Origin: a virus
IMG/VR virus record: IMGVR_UViG_3300024348_000042
Coordinates: 1 to 57,171 of that record
Length of the DNA: 57,171 nt
Direction: 5' to 3' (one strand)
Within the stretch, counting starts at the first letter, position 1. Every line of letters begins with the position of its first letter. Both the position numbers and the translations under genes were made by a program. Below are positions 1 through 9,218 of the stretch, in pieces. The notes beneath the pieces were generated by a model. The model had not been told where the DNA came from. It did no database searches and was given only the letters and a program-made list of their open reading frames with translations.

Positions 1-284
1 CCCCCTTCAGTTGAACGTCTAATAGCATAATTATTTGATGCATCATTATTAAAAGTTCCATAAACATCAGCAGGTGAACTAAACCCTAATACATTAGTTA
101 ATACCATATAATACGACTTGTCAGGTATTGATGATACATCTATTGTATGTGAACCTGAACTTAAAGTAGTTCTTGCTACTTCCTTCCACCCACCTTGAGT
201 AACAACTGCTGGAACTTCTGGAGTACCTACTGTACGTTCCGTACTTGTTCCTTTGATTCTGTTTCCTGCTAACCATTCTACCAT
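1..284 (-). CDS. Tail-fibre/receptor-binding module protein, C-terminus beyond window
   Basis: The reading frame starts at the ATG complementary to 282-284 and runs open to the window edge (about 94 codons visible), so the C-terminal part is missing. The visible N-terminus closely matches the N-termini of the proteins at 2517-3584 and 5897-7600: a KGT/GTP-type start, then GGWKEVARTTL, then SSIPDKxYYMVL. It is therefore another copy of the repeated jelly-roll-like virion module. The start overlaps the stop of the zinc-ribbon gene at 278-535 by 7 bp. A role in the tail tip or adsorption is inferred from the company of LamG and kelch domain proteins. Confidence 0.8.
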   Translation of the reverse strand, partial: MVEWLAGNRIKGTSTERTVGTPEVPAVVTQGGWKEVARTTLSSGSHTIDVSSIPDKSYYMVLTNVLGFSSPADVYGTFNNDASNNYAIRRSTEG

Positions 285-535
285 TTTAACTCTACCTCAT
301 TTCCACAACCACATTTTATAAGTATTGTTTCTGTCTCACTTCTGTTTGTCATGGAACTTCCACATTGATCACAAGTGCCTTTCTTTAATCTCATATAGTT
401 CCAACATGGCTCACAGTAGTGATATTGAAACTTGATATATTGGTCATATTCATGAGCTCCTAGTGTTGCTGTTTGACATTTGTCACAGGTATATGTTTCC
501 CCTGCGTTCAAGTGGTCATAGTATTCTTGGCTCAA
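278..535 (-). CDS. Small zinc-ribbon protein inside the tail-fibre operon
   Basis: 85 residues with four Cys pairs: CDKC, CEPC, CDQC and CGCG, enough for two zinc sites. It overlaps the fibre gene upstream by 4 bp and the partial fibre gene downstream by 7 bp, so it is translated within the tail-fibre operon. No enzymatic motif is visible. A chaperone or small structural zinc protein is possible, but its function is unknown. Confidence 0.8.
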   Translation of the reverse strand: MSQEYYDHLNAGETYTCDKCQTATLGAHEYDQYIKFQYHYCEPCWNYMRLKKGTCDQCGSSMTNRSETETILIKCGCGNEVELKW

Positions 536-2517
536 TTTGGTGTTGTCGCTCCATTGTAAATTATAAAGTCTTGTAATGAAAACTGTGTTGCTGTCCTACT
601 TGGATCATTAAAACCACAAAATTTTAAATATCTCATTCCTGTTGGTGATTGTTGTGATGTTGTAGCTTTACCCAATGATCCAGTAGAGTAATCTGAACCT
701 GTAAATAATTCACCTGTGACGTTAGTTCCATCACCTATAATTTCCCAATAAAGATCACCTGTTCCCCAATCATAAGAAATACCTGAGCTTTCCCCTGCCC
801 AGAATGTTCCATTATCTGTACTATGTACAAAAAATTTATTAGTGGAACTTCCACCTGTTCTATTTGTATCTATCCTAATACCTACTGCATCTTGAGGATT
901 AGGGGTTTTGGAACTATCGGTTAATGCACTTGATACTTGTAATAAAAGACTACTGCCTTTACTAGTATCTGAAAGATTATTATTCTTAGTTATTCTTGCC
1001 CTTATGATAAATTTATCATCTAAGTTATTTCCAGAACCAAAGTAAACTGCTTTTTGTAAGTCAATATATGAAACATCAAATGAACTAGATGCGATAGTTA
1101 AATCAATTTGATCATTAGTAGAATCATAAGATGAGTTAGTAGGAAATACCCACCCATTGTTAGTAGTTAAATCATCTTCGATTGTTGGGTTCATAGTCCA
1201 AGTGGCAGGTGTTGGTGGAACAGCTAATGAAGTATAGGTTACACCTGCTGTTGCAGTTCCATTATGTCCATTTCCACTTGTATCATTGGCATTAGATGTT
1301 AACTCATATCTTCTAAGTAAGTTTGTCGTACTTGGCTCACTATATTTTCCATTATTATATAATGCAGTTATTTCTGCCTGTGTAAGTACAGCACTATAAA
1401 CTAATAATTGTTGCAAGTTTCCATCAAATCCCCATTGGTAATAACCTCCAGAATCATTGTCTTTGTTAGCACCAATAGTACAGGTATTGTTAGTTCCAAC
1501 AGTTCCAAAGAAAGCATTGGTTGAAGCACTTCCTACTGAATATGATGGCGTTACTTGCGAACCGTTGACATATACTTTATTTCCTGATGAATTATTTGTA
1601 TAAACAACATGATTCCAAGCGTTTCTAGTAAGAGAATTTGGACAAGTAAACGTACAAATACCTGAACCGTTGTTTCTTGCAATTATTCCTACACCTGTAA
1701 CGTGTCCAACAAATCCTAGAGCAAATTCCCTTGAAGCTTGTGTATCATTAGAAGCACTTATCACAACATAATCCCCTGCACTCGTTGATTCAGTTTCGAG
1801 ATATATCCAAAATGATACTGAACCTGTTGACAAATTTGAAAGACCTGTTGTAGGAATATCTATGGTATCTGATACATCAACAGGTTGCTGTCCATGACCT
1901 TCAAAATGTGATGTAGTAGTTGGTGCTTCTCCTCCAGCAGTAAACCAATATCTTATTGCTGTATCTTTTTCAACAAACAAGGAATTGTCTTGTACGTTAC
2001 TTATTGCAGGTACGGCAGATGCTGGTGTTATGTCACTACCTAATGCTGTAAGGTTAGAATCAGTATCATAAGTTCCTTCTCCTGATTGATTATCTATTCT
2101 GTCTATTGTACTACTTGTATTTTCCCACTTCCAAACAAACTCTCCTCTTTCTGGAATACCACTTGATCCTGCTGATGGGCCTGAATTTATACCAAATCCA
2201 ATAGCTAGTTTTTCTGCTGATGATATTCCAAAAATATATGTAATTGAGAATTTATCAGCATCATCTCCACCCATATCATAAAATACAGTATTTGCACTTG
2301 TTCTAGTTCCATCAGATCCACCGTTCTCTGATTGTCTACTAGAATATGATGAACTAGAATTTTCATTGTTAAAATACCAAGTAGAATATGTATTTCCTGA
2401 TGCTCTCTTAGTATGTGACAAGACTACGTTAGTTTTTGAACTACCTAAATCAGATATATTCATGTTAGATCCTGCTGTTGTTAATGTGTCAGGTGTTCCG
2501 TTCTTTCCCCATGCCAT
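532..2517 (-). CDS. Tail-fibre protein with N-terminal virion module and LamG-like domain
   Basis: 661 residues. Residues 1-190 (MAWGK start, EKLAIGFG, RGEFVWKW, TALGSDITPASA) are a module shared with the protein at 4947-5897. Residues 215-390 look like a LamG/concanavalin-A-like lectin domain: GSVSFWIYL, NAWNHVVYT, KVYVNGSQ and FDGNLQQLLVYSAVLT are the usual strands of that fold. A second beta-rich region follows from about 445 (TMNPTIEDDLT to the end). Lectin-like domains on tail fibres typically bind surface sugars; a receptor-binding role is inferred. It abuts the next fibre gene with a 1-bp stop/start overlap. Confidence 0.82.
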   Translation of the reverse strand: MAWGKNGTPDTLTTAGSNMNISDLGSSKTNVVLSHTKRASGNTYSTWYFNNENSSSSYSSRQSENGGSDGTRTSANTVFYDMGGDDADKFSITYIFGISSAEKLAIGFGINSGPSAGSSGIPERGEFVWKWENTSSTIDRIDNQSGEGTYDTDSNLTALGSDITPASAVPAISNVQDNSLFVEKDTAIRYWFTAGGEAPTTTSHFEGHGQQPVDVSDTIDIPTTGLSNLSTGSVSFWIYLETESTSAGDYVVISASNDTQASREFALGFVGHVTGVGIIARNNGSGICTFTCPNSLTRNAWNHVVYTNNSSGNKVYVNGSQVTPSYSVGSASTNAFFGTVGTNNTCTIGANKDNDSGGYYQWGFDGNLQQLLVYSAVLTQAEITALYNNGKYSEPSTTNLLRRYELTSNANDTSGNGHNGTATAGVTYTSLAVPPTPATWTMNPTIEDDLTTNNGWVFPTNSSYDSTNDQIDLTIASSSFDVSYIDLQKAVYFGSGNNLDDKFIIRARITKNNNLSDTSKGSSLLLQVSSALTDSSKTPNPQDAVGIRIDTNRTGGSSTNKFFVHSTDNGTFWAGESSGISYDWGTGDLYWEIIGDGTNVTGELFTGSDYSTGSLGKATTSQQSPTGMRYLKFCGFNDPSRTATQFSLQDFIIYNGATTPN

Positions 2518-3584
2518 TAGTTACTACCCCACACTTTGATAAAAGAACCTGTCGCCCATTGTCCTGTACTTATAGCATCACAATCTATTTCTGTTATTTG
2601 TGCTGATGTGTTTGCCCATTTCCCAAAAACTTCTCCTCTATCTGGAGCTGTTCCTGCTCCTGTAGCACTATTTCTAATATAATGACCGATTGCCAATTTT
2701 TCATTTGAACTATTATTTATAATAAACATATTATAAAATCCACCACTATCCCAATCTTCGCCACCACCATCAGCATATATGGCATCTCCACTAGCGTAAG
2801 TTTCATCAGATCCACCATCATGTGAAAGTCTTGTAGCGTAATTATTTCCACTATCATTATTGAATTTGAAATCAGGTCTAATAACACCACCTGTTGCTTT
2901 TCCCCATACTTGAACCCAAAGATATTTCTTAGCAGTTATAGTTCCACTTGATAAATTATCTCCTGCACTTGATAATTCTACACTAGCCAATTCTTCCCAG
3001 AAATTTGTAGTATGAGTGTCATCTGGATCATATCCAAGTACGACCACTTCTGAGCCACTTGCTAAATCTCCATTTCCTAAATTATTATATCCTAATATAT
3101 CCATCACACTTGTTCCTGTCCACTTGAAAACACTCTCCTGTCTAGCTGGTGCATTACCTGCTCCATTTCCACCATTGTTCATTATATGACTAATTCCTAG
3201 TTTTCCTTGTGATGATTTGTTTGCAATATAATTTACACCAAATATCGGTTTTGTTTTTCCTGTTACATCAACCCATTGAACATGATAAGTATTAGATTGT
3301 GTAACCTCAGATCCCCCATCAGTTGACCATCTTTCTCCATAGTTAGCACTTGAATCTAAAGATGAATTGCCTAGTCTTAATGCAGGTTGAATATTACCTG
3401 AATCTTGAAAATCACTTAAAACCATATAGTATCGTTTATCAGGAATTGATGAAACATTAAGATCATCTCCTGCACTACCTAAAGTAGTTCTAGCTACTTC
3501 TTTCCAACCACCTAAAACAGCAGGTGTACCTACTCTATCTGCATTGGTTCCAACTATTCTTTTACTGTCTTGGTATATGGTCAT
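2517..3584 (-). CDS. Tail-fibre protein made of two tandem virion modules
   Basis: 355 residues containing two copies of a ~150-residue module. Each copy has a W(K/E)E(V/L)A start, an AGDxL strand, a K-Y-aromatic segment, an NYxxRxSxDGGS turn, an EKLxIxH segment and a GAGxAPxR...KW.(N/G)TS end. The first copy resembles the partial protein at 1-284. The C-terminus ends IKVWGSN, like the protein at 5897-7600 (MKVWGSN). It overlaps the coiled-coil gene by 4 bp. It is probably a beta-sandwich fibre or tail-tip subunit; no enzymatic motif is visible. Confidence 0.78.
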   Translation of the reverse strand: MTIYQDSKRIVGTNADRVGTPAVLGGWKEVARTTLGSAGDDLNVSSIPDKRYYMVLSDFQDSGNIQPALRLGNSSLDSSANYGERWSTDGGSEVTQSNTYHVQWVDVTGKTKPIFGVNYIANKSSQGKLGISHIMNNGGNGAGNAPARQESVFKWTGTSVMDILGYNNLGNGDLASGSEVVVLGYDPDDTHTTNFWEELASVELSSAGDNLSSGTITAKKYLWVQVWGKATGGVIRPDFKFNNDSGNNYATRLSHDGGSDETYASGDAIYADGGGEDWDSGGFYNMFIINNSSNEKLAIGHYIRNSATGAGTAPDRGEVFGKWANTSAQITEIDCDAISTGQWATGSFIKVWGSN

Positions 3585-4372
3585 TGTGGTTTCGTTGCTC
3601 CCTGTGCCATAAATCCTTCTGAACCTAACTCGTCTAGTCCTATTCTAGATAATGCATCTTGATAGGAATCCTTGAACTCCTCTGCCATAGCATCTAAAAA
3701 TTCATACATATCTCTTATTGTTACCTTTGAACTACTATTAATCTTTTCTTGAATTAGTACCAAGTAGGATCTTGTTCTTGTTTCTGCCAACTGTGGGTGT
3801 ATTCCTAACTGTTCCCAATATTCTACAACTGCCTTTGATACTCTACCACCTGCTGACAAGTCCTGTATAGCCAATCTGAATGATGAACGTACCATGTTTG
3901 CAATCTCCTGTTTCTCAAAGTCTTTCTCATTCCAGTTGTCAGGGATATTGTTATTTTTCTTTATACTGTCATACATATCTTGGAACATTCCGATTTCCTT
4001 TAATGCACTATTCATTGATATTGTAATCATTTCAATCTGTGACTCATATTCCTGTACCACTAACCTTGAATGAGCATCGGTTTGTTTTCTTAGTCTTTGT
4101 ATTGTAAGTTTTTTCTTTTCAATATTGTAGTATGCTTCTTGTAAAGCCTTGTACTTTTTGTCTATCTGTGCAAGACATTGTTTCATTCTGCTTAATGGGG
4201 AATCACTAATCATCTGCATTGTTTGTAAAGAGTAACTGCTTTGTGATGTGGAATGTCCAATAAGTGAACTTCCTCTCTTGTACTCTGGGAGTCTTTCTGT
4301 AATTCTTGCGATTTGTTTTTCATCTAAAGTTGCCAAGTCAGTTACCTTGCTGAATAATTCTATATTGGTCAT
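3581..4372 (-). CDS. Coiled-coil protein in the tail-fibre operon, function unknown
   Basis: 263 residues, mostly helical. Residues 75-140 form a predicted coiled coil (YYNIEKKKLTIQRLRKQ onward). The rest is Gln/Met-rich helix with no signal peptide or catalytic motif. It is flanked by fibre genes with 4-bp overlaps on both sides, which suggests a virion or tail-assembly role such as a fibre chaperone or adaptor. That is contextual inference only. Confidence 0.75.
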   Translation of the reverse strand: MTNIELFSKVTDLATLDEKQIARITERLPEYKRGSSLIGHSTSQSSYSLQTMQMISDSPLSRMKQCLAQIDKKYKALQEAYYNIEKKKLTIQRLRKQTDAHSRLVVQEYESQIEMITISMNSALKEIGMFQDMYDSIKKNNNIPDNWNEKDFEKQEIANMVRSSFRLAIQDLSAGGRVSKAVVEYWEQLGIHPQLAETRTRSYLVLIQEKINSSSKVTIRDMYEFLDAMAEEFKDSYQDALSRIGLDELGSEGFMAQGATKPQ

Positions 4373-4947
4373 TCTCTTAATGCTCCTGTGTCACTTAAAC
4401 CTGCCAAATTACTTCTTGCTTGTGTCAAATCTCCAAAGTCACCTGCATTCCCTAATGTTGCTATGGTAATGTAATCTATTGCAGTTCTGACACTTCCACC
4501 ACCATTTGTATATTTTCCACCTGCAATTAATCCTCTTGTTTCAGATGAAGCTTGACCTGCACTTGATCTACCTTCTGTCAAGTTACCAAAGTCAGTAGAG
4601 TTACTTGGTGTTGCAATAGTAATGTATTCTATTATGTTATTATAACCACCACTATTAGTACCACCACCTATTGACATAATACCTCTAGTTCCATTTGAAA
4701 TAAGTCCATTAGCTGCATTATAACTACCTGATGTCAAAGTTCCAAATGTAGTTGCATTTGACAACGGAGTATTTCCCATTGTAACATAATCCATAGTTTG
4801 TTCACCAGATTCTCCACCCATAAATACTCCTCTAGTGTCATTGTTAGTTGAACCAAAAGCTTTTCTTGCTACTGTCAAATCTCCGAAATCTGTTGTATTG
4901 CCTAGAGTATCGATAGTTACATAAGCTATTCTGGTTGTCTTTGCCAT
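4369..4947 (-). CDS. Kelch-like propeller repeats, C-terminal half of a split fibre protein
   Basis: 192 residues containing four repeats of a kelch-like blade with the signature YVTIxTLGNxTDFGDLTxAR followed by a TRGxxxGG turn. Such repeats are frequent in marine virus fibre proteins. Its start overlaps the stop of the gene at 4947-5897 by 1 bp (TAATG), and the blade interrupted there continues almost in register, so the two ORFs appear to encode one propeller. Either translation is coupled to give two chains, or a frameshift or indel near the GGGGG run at about 4960 splits one gene. Confidence 0.75.
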   Translation of the reverse strand: MAKTTRIAYVTIDTLGNTTDFGDLTVARKAFGSTNNDTRGVFMGGESGEQTMDYVTMGNTPLSNATTFGTLTSGSYNAANGLISNGTRGIMSIGGGTNSGGYNNIIEYITIATPSNSTDFGNLTEGRSSAGQASSETRGLIAGGKYTNGGGSVRTAIDYITIATLGNAGDFGDLTQARSNLAGLSDTGALRE

Positions 4948-5897
4948 TAAGTTTCTCCCCCTGCAATAAATCCTCTAGTGTTATTACCTACTGAAGTACA
5001 ACCGTGAGTTGTTGTTCCATCTTGTGCTATATCTCCAAAGTCCGTAGCGTTACTTGGTGTTGCAACAGTAATATAATCAATAATATTGGAAACACTACTA
5101 GAATATCCACCAAAGAATAGACCTCTTGTTTTGTTTGAAGTAGCACCATAAGCCCTTCTAGCAACTGACATATCTCCAAAGTCAGTTGCATTTCCTAATG
5201 TATCGATTGTAACATAATCAATATTACTAGTATTGTTATTATTATATCCAGTACCAAATACACCTCGACCACCTGCATAGGGTAAAGTGCCAAGCTCAAA
5301 CCACTTGTCAGTTACATAATCAGAATTCATTCTGTAATATATCTTTCTTGTATCTGTAATTTCTGCTCTGCTTCCAAGTTCTACATTTTCTGGGAATGGT
5401 ATTGCACTAGCAGGTGTTATGTCACTACCTAATGCTGTAAGGTTTGAACCTGTTAAGAAATCACCTGTTCCCCCATTAGTAGCATCTATCTCTGTAATTT
5501 GTGCTGATGTGTTTACCCATTTACCTGCATACTCTCGTCTTGTTGGTGCATTTCCTGCTCCTGCTGTGTTTGCTCCCATTGACCACATTAAAAATAGTTT
5601 TTCTTCTGCTGATATGTTAATACAATACATAAGCCAAGAATTATCTGTTGTATTAGAAGCAGTATGAGTAAATACATTACTACCTGATGTTTGTGTAGAA
5701 TCAGATCCCCCATCAGAAGAATATCTGTAAGCATAATTAGATCCTGTGTCATTGTTGAATGTGATTAATGGTTCTGTTTGTCCACTTGCTAAAGTATGAG
5801 ATATGAAAAAATTGGACAAATTTGCAGGTAAATCAGTAATTGTCATAAGATCGCCTGTACCTGTTAAAGTATCAGAACCTGCTTTTCCCCATGCCAT
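4947..5897 (-). CDS. Tail-fibre protein: virion module plus first kelch-like blades
   Basis: 316 residues. Residues 1-175 match the N-terminal module of the protein at 532-2517, including the TALGSDITPASAI linker. From about 215 two and a half kelch-like blades follow (YVTIDTLGNATDFGD, YITVATPSNATDFGD), ending abruptly at FIAGGET. The next ORF resumes the propeller. Swapping a LamG domain for a propeller behind the same N-terminal module looks like modular exchange of receptor-binding heads. Confidence 0.78.
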   Translation of the reverse strand: MAWGKAGSDTLTGTGDLMTITDLPANLSNFFISHTLASGQTEPLITFNNDTGSNYAYRYSSDGGSDSTQTSGSNVFTHTASNTTDNSWLMYCINISAEEKLFLMWSMGANTAGAGNAPTRREYAGKWVNTSAQITEIDATNGGTGDFLTGSNLTALGSDITPASAIPFPENVELGSRAEITDTRKIYYRMNSDYVTDKWFELGTLPYAGGRGVFGTGYNNNNTSNIDYVTIDTLGNATDFGDMSVARRAYGATSNKTRGLFFGGYSSSVSNIIDYITVATPSNATDFGDIAQDGTTTHGCTSVGNNTRGFIAGGET

Positions 5898-7600
5898 TAG
5901 TTGCTACCCCAAACTTTCATTATTGATGTTGATGATAGAGTATTGCTACCACCAGAACCGAACCCAATTATATTGATTTGATTACTCGTATTAGCCCACT
6001 TTGCAACAAATTCTCCTCTATACGGTGCGTTACCTGCACCTGCTGTACCACCTGCGTTTTGATGAATAATTAATAACTTTTCATTAGCCGAATTATTAAT
6101 TATAAATATATTGTAAAATTCTTTCAACCCTGCTGTTCTTAATGATATTTTTGTTTGACTTGTCAATGTATCATCTGTACCACCGTCAGCACTTCTTCTT
6201 CTGGAATAATTACTCCCAGTATCTAAAGTTGTATTACCTACTGTAATTTCTCCGTTAGAAGCATCAGCACTTCTATCGACATATATCTGAACCCAAAGAT
6301 ATTTTTTAGCAGTAAATGTACCTGAATTAAATGAAGTTGCACCTGTTCCATTCACACTAGCTAATTCTTCCCAGAAATTGTCAGTATGAGTATCGTCAGG
6401 ATCATAGCCAAGTACGACACATTCTGAACCTGCATCATAATTCCCTGAATGGGAGTTAAATTTTGTTATTGCAGAAACAGCACTTGATGTATTTGCCCAT
6501 TTACCAACTGTTTCAATTCTTGACGGAGCTGTACCTGCTCCTGTTGCTGGGTTTTCATTTACATGAGATGTTGTTAGTTTTTCTTTTGATGATAAATTTG
6601 TAATATATTCGACACCAAAATCACCAATTTGAGCTCCTGTATCTGATTGGGATATAAAAGTTTGTGATACTGATGTTGAATCTGATGCACCATTTAATGC
6701 TCTCCTCCATGCATAATTACTACCTGTATCAGAATTTAATCTGGTATTATTAAGTATGTACCCAGAAGCCTTTAAATCTGCTAAAACCATATAATATCTT
6801 TTATCATCTAAACTTGAAACTTCAATATTATCTGTTACTCCTATTGATTGATTATTCCAAAATTCTACATCTTTGATATATCCTTCCATATCTCCTGATG
6901 TTGCTGTTGTACCATCCATTACTGTAATATATCTTAAAGCATTAAGTGACGTACTTGCATTGGTAAATGAGCCACTATAAATATCTCCATCAAATGCATT
7001 TGTATTTGACAATGATGCCGACCAATCAGTTGCAGATTTTCTTTGGAACTCAATGAAGTAATCCTTACCTGTTGTAAATGCAGGACTAGGATTATGACTG
7101 GCACTAGCTCCTCGTCTTGGTTTTTCAGCAATACATTTTCTTGGTCTAAACAAGTTGTTAGCTGCCATTGGCAATATTCTACATCCTATAAAGTCCTGAT
7201 CTGTATCTGAGTTTGCATGGTTATCTGATATACCAATATCAATTTCAGGATAATCTGATTGAGTTGCTATCGTGGTAAATCTTAGTTTGAATCTTAATAT
7301 CCATTTGGTTTCACTTACTCCTACTCCCAAATCATACCAACATCTATCTCCACCTGATGAGGCATTTTCTAAAAATTCTAATCTATCTGTTGTAGTGTTT
7401 ACTTTAAATTGTGAATCACTTGGGGATTTACTCCAATTATCTGCACCTGTAAAATCATCACTAAATGTTGCTGAACCTGATGGTGATGTCGATATTGTAG
7501 TTCTACCTAGTTCTTTCCAACCACCTGAAATAGCAGGTATACCAGCTAAATCTGTACTTGTTCCCTGAATCCTTTCACCAGAATGATAAGTAACTGTCAT
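5897..7600 (-). CDS. Tail-fibre protein with inserted LamG-like domain
   Basis: 567 residues. The N-terminus (GGWKELGRTT) and the segment SSLDDKRYYMVLADL belong to the same module as in 1-284 and 2517-3584, but about 185 residues (roughly 41-225) are inserted between them. The insert begins FSDDFTGADNWSK and has beta-sandwich character resembling LamG-like domains. A second full module follows (EELASV to MKVWGSN). It is the largest of the two-module paralogues. Role in adsorption is inferred from module architecture and position. Confidence 0.78.
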   Translation of the reverse strand: MTVTYHSGERIQGTSTDLAGIPAISGGWKELGRTTISTSPSGSATFSDDFTGADNWSKSPSDSQFKVNTTTDRLEFLENASSGGDRCWYDLGVGVSETKWILRFKLRFTTIATQSDYPEIDIGISDNHANSDTDQDFIGCRILPMAANNLFRPRKCIAEKPRRGASASHNPSPAFTTGKDYFIEFQRKSATDWSASLSNTNAFDGDIYSGSFTNASTSLNALRYITVMDGTTATSGDMEGYIKDVEFWNNQSIGVTDNIEVSSLDDKRYYMVLADLKASGYILNNTRLNSDTGSNYAWRRALNGASDSTSVSQTFISQSDTGAQIGDFGVEYITNLSSKEKLTTSHVNENPATGAGTAPSRIETVGKWANTSSAVSAITKFNSHSGNYDAGSECVVLGYDPDDTHTDNFWEELASVNGTGATSFNSGTFTAKKYLWVQIYVDRSADASNGEITVGNTTLDTGSNYSRRRSADGGTDDTLTSQTKISLRTAGLKEFYNIFIINNSANEKLLIIHQNAGGTAGAGNAPYRGEFVAKWANTSNQINIIGFGSGGSNTLSSTSIMKVWGSN

Positions 7601-7618
7601 ATTTCAACATCATCCACT

Positions 7619-8704
7619 CTATGCAATTTGAACCTCTACAGCAGATCCATTCTTCCAAATTTTAGTAAAGACTCCTTCGTTGTTTGCATCAATTTTTTTA
7701 ATGTAAATATCCCTGTCTCCTGATCCTACTGTTCCAAATGATGAAGCAGTTCCTAGATAAGCTGTATTAGTTGTATTTGTATAAGTGTGAACAATTGTTG
7801 CACCTCCACCTGCACTTCCCCATTCTAAAACATTTGCACTTGCAGACATTTTTAAAACTTGTCCTGTTGCACCAGTTGCTGGTGGCATTGTTAAAGTATA
7901 ATTTGTAACTGTTGCTGGTGCTTTGAATCCTACATATTCTCCACCACTTGCATCCTGTAATCTTAATTCTCCCTGTGCCGTAATGTCAACTTGTGTAAAT
8001 GATCCTGTTGTTCCTGTCAATGCACCTGATAATGTTAATCCTGTTAATGTTCCAACGCTTGTAATATTTGCTTGAGCTGCTCCTGTAACTGTTGCTGATG
8101 TTCCTGTTGTATTTTGGTTAAGTGTTCCAATTGTTACAACTCCTGCATTTGTCATTGTTGCTTGTCCAGAAAGTGAAGCTGCTGTAAATCCTGTTCCATC
8201 TCCAATGAGAATTTGAGTATCTGCTACTGCCTTATCTGATGGAACTCCTGATGAATTTGCATCTCTAACCTTAATTGTATTAGCTGCCATGTTTGCAAGT
8301 TTAGCATTTGTGATAGAAGCATCTGAAACACTTCCACTACTGTTTCTGCTTATCTCTTGCCAGTTTGTTGAATCGTGTAATAAGAATGTTAAAACATCTC
8401 CTGATTGTGTTGTATAGTTTGCATCTCCAGAAAGTAGAATATTACATTGAGCTCCAGATAAAGCACCTGCATTATGTGTTATTTGTAATGAAGCATCAAA
8501 GTGTAAAATCATGACACTTCCAACAATCCAGTTTGTACTTGTTATGTGATTTATTGTGGTTGTTCCTGTAACGTCAAAAGTATTACCGTCTGCTTGTAAT
8601 GTGATTGAATCAGCACTTGCTACGTCTGTTCCTTTGATCTGTTTTAGTGATCTTGTTGCAATGTGATCTCCTAAGTCATCTCCATTACCTACAATATCTG
8701 GCAT
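7619..8704 (-). CDS. Phage-type tail-fibre protein with repetitive beta region
   Basis: 361 residues, low in charge and rich in Gly, Thr, Ala and Ser. The repetitive middle (TISxGTLTGLTLSGALTGTTGS type) and the MPPATGATGQVLKM segment are common in marine virus fibre and tail-tip proteins. It is the first gene of the tail-fibre operon. The promoter side has a TATA-like TTTATAAAT on the minus strand near 8728-8740. No enzymatic motif is visible. Confidence 0.72.
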   Translation of the reverse strand: MPDIVGNGDDLGDHIATRSLKQIKGTDVASADSITLQADGNTFDVTGTTTINHITSTNWIVGSVMILHFDASLQITHNAGALSGAQCNILLSGDANYTTQSGDVLTFLLHDSTNWQEISRNSSGSVSDASITNAKLANMAANTIKVRDANSSGVPSDKAVADTQILIGDGTGFTAASLSGQATMTNAGVVTIGTLNQNTTGTSATVTGAAQANITSVGTLTGLTLSGALTGTTGSFTQVDITAQGELRLQDASGGEYVGFKAPATVTNYTLTMPPATGATGQVLKMSASANVLEWGSAGGGATIVHTYTNTTNTAYLGTASSFGTVGSGDRDIYIKKIDANNEGVFTKIWKNGSAVEVQIA

Positions 8705-8825
8705 ATAAATAGTATAATTTACTAGTATTTATAAATTATTTGTTATTGTGGATTTATTTAAAGTATTAAAAAATGTATTTGTTGCACAAATAAATGAATT
8801 TAAATGTTTATTTATAGATAGAACT

Positions 8826-8963
8826 ATGAAAATTATGGTTCAATGTGAACAATACCCAGAATCCTGTCAAGGAAAAGTAATTAGATCACTTAAAGATATG
8901 AAATGGCTATGTGAAAAACACTATTACACTTTAGATCATTTACGAAGTATCGGTGAAAAATAA
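8826..8963 (+). CDS. Small Cys/His protein on the plus strand
   Basis: 45 residues from the ATG at 8826, with C-x6-C and C-x2-H (WLCEKHY) spacing that could bind one zinc. A longer frame begins with GTG at 8748, but that extension is low-complexity. A TATA-like TTTAAATG at 8800-8807 fits a leaderless start at 8826. It is one of few plus-strand genes and precedes the putative structured RNA at 9022. Function unknown. Confidence 0.5.
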   Translation: MKIMVQCEQYPESCQGKVIRSLKDMKWLCEKHYYTLDHLRSIGEK

Positions 8964-9021
8964 ACACTTTATCTATCATTTTTTCGAATGAGTTATATAG
9001 GGTGTACCATAAGGTATATTG

Positions 9022-9170
9022 TTAGTGTATTACACCTCTGTTAGACTCCAAGAACTTAACGGATCAAGCCGAAGCCTAAAGCAAGACGACAACACAAGTC
9101 AAGTAATACCTCCATGTGAACTCATGGGCTAACATTAGAGGTTTTCCCATAGCCTGTAAATATGGGAATT
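9022..9170 (+). ncRNA. Candidate structured RNA A
   Basis: This gap has no credible ORF and is less AT-rich than its surroundings. A TATA box (TTATATAG, 8993-9000) predicts a start near 9022. ACCTCT (9034-9039) and GTTAG (9040-9044) pair with AGAGGT (9137-9142) and CTAAC (9129-9133), closing a ~100-nt domain. Inside is hairpin CCATG/CATGG (9112-9116 with 9123-9127). A 3' hairpin CCCATA/TATGGG (9146-9151 with 9161-9166) follows. The sequence TACCATAAGGTA just upstream resembles the operator palindrome. It matches no RNA family I recognise; the plus strand is inferred from the promoter. Confidence 0.45.
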
Positions 9171-9190
9171 TATCTATTAACAACCATTAT

Positions 9191-9206
9191 AATAAAAAAT
9201 AAAAAA
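9191..9206 (-). terminator. T-rich terminator after the gene at 9219-9539
   Basis: The minus strand reads TTTTTTATTTTTTATT just past the stop codon. The same double T-run follows other virion and secreted genes in this window, and archaeal RNA polymerase terminates at such tracts. Confidence 0.6.
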
Positions 9207-9218
9207 GTAGTTTTAAAA

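Noticed and set aside
1-7600. A diversity-generating retroelement acting on the fibre genes
   Set aside because: No reverse transcriptase and no template/variable repeat pair with adenine-biased differences can be seen.
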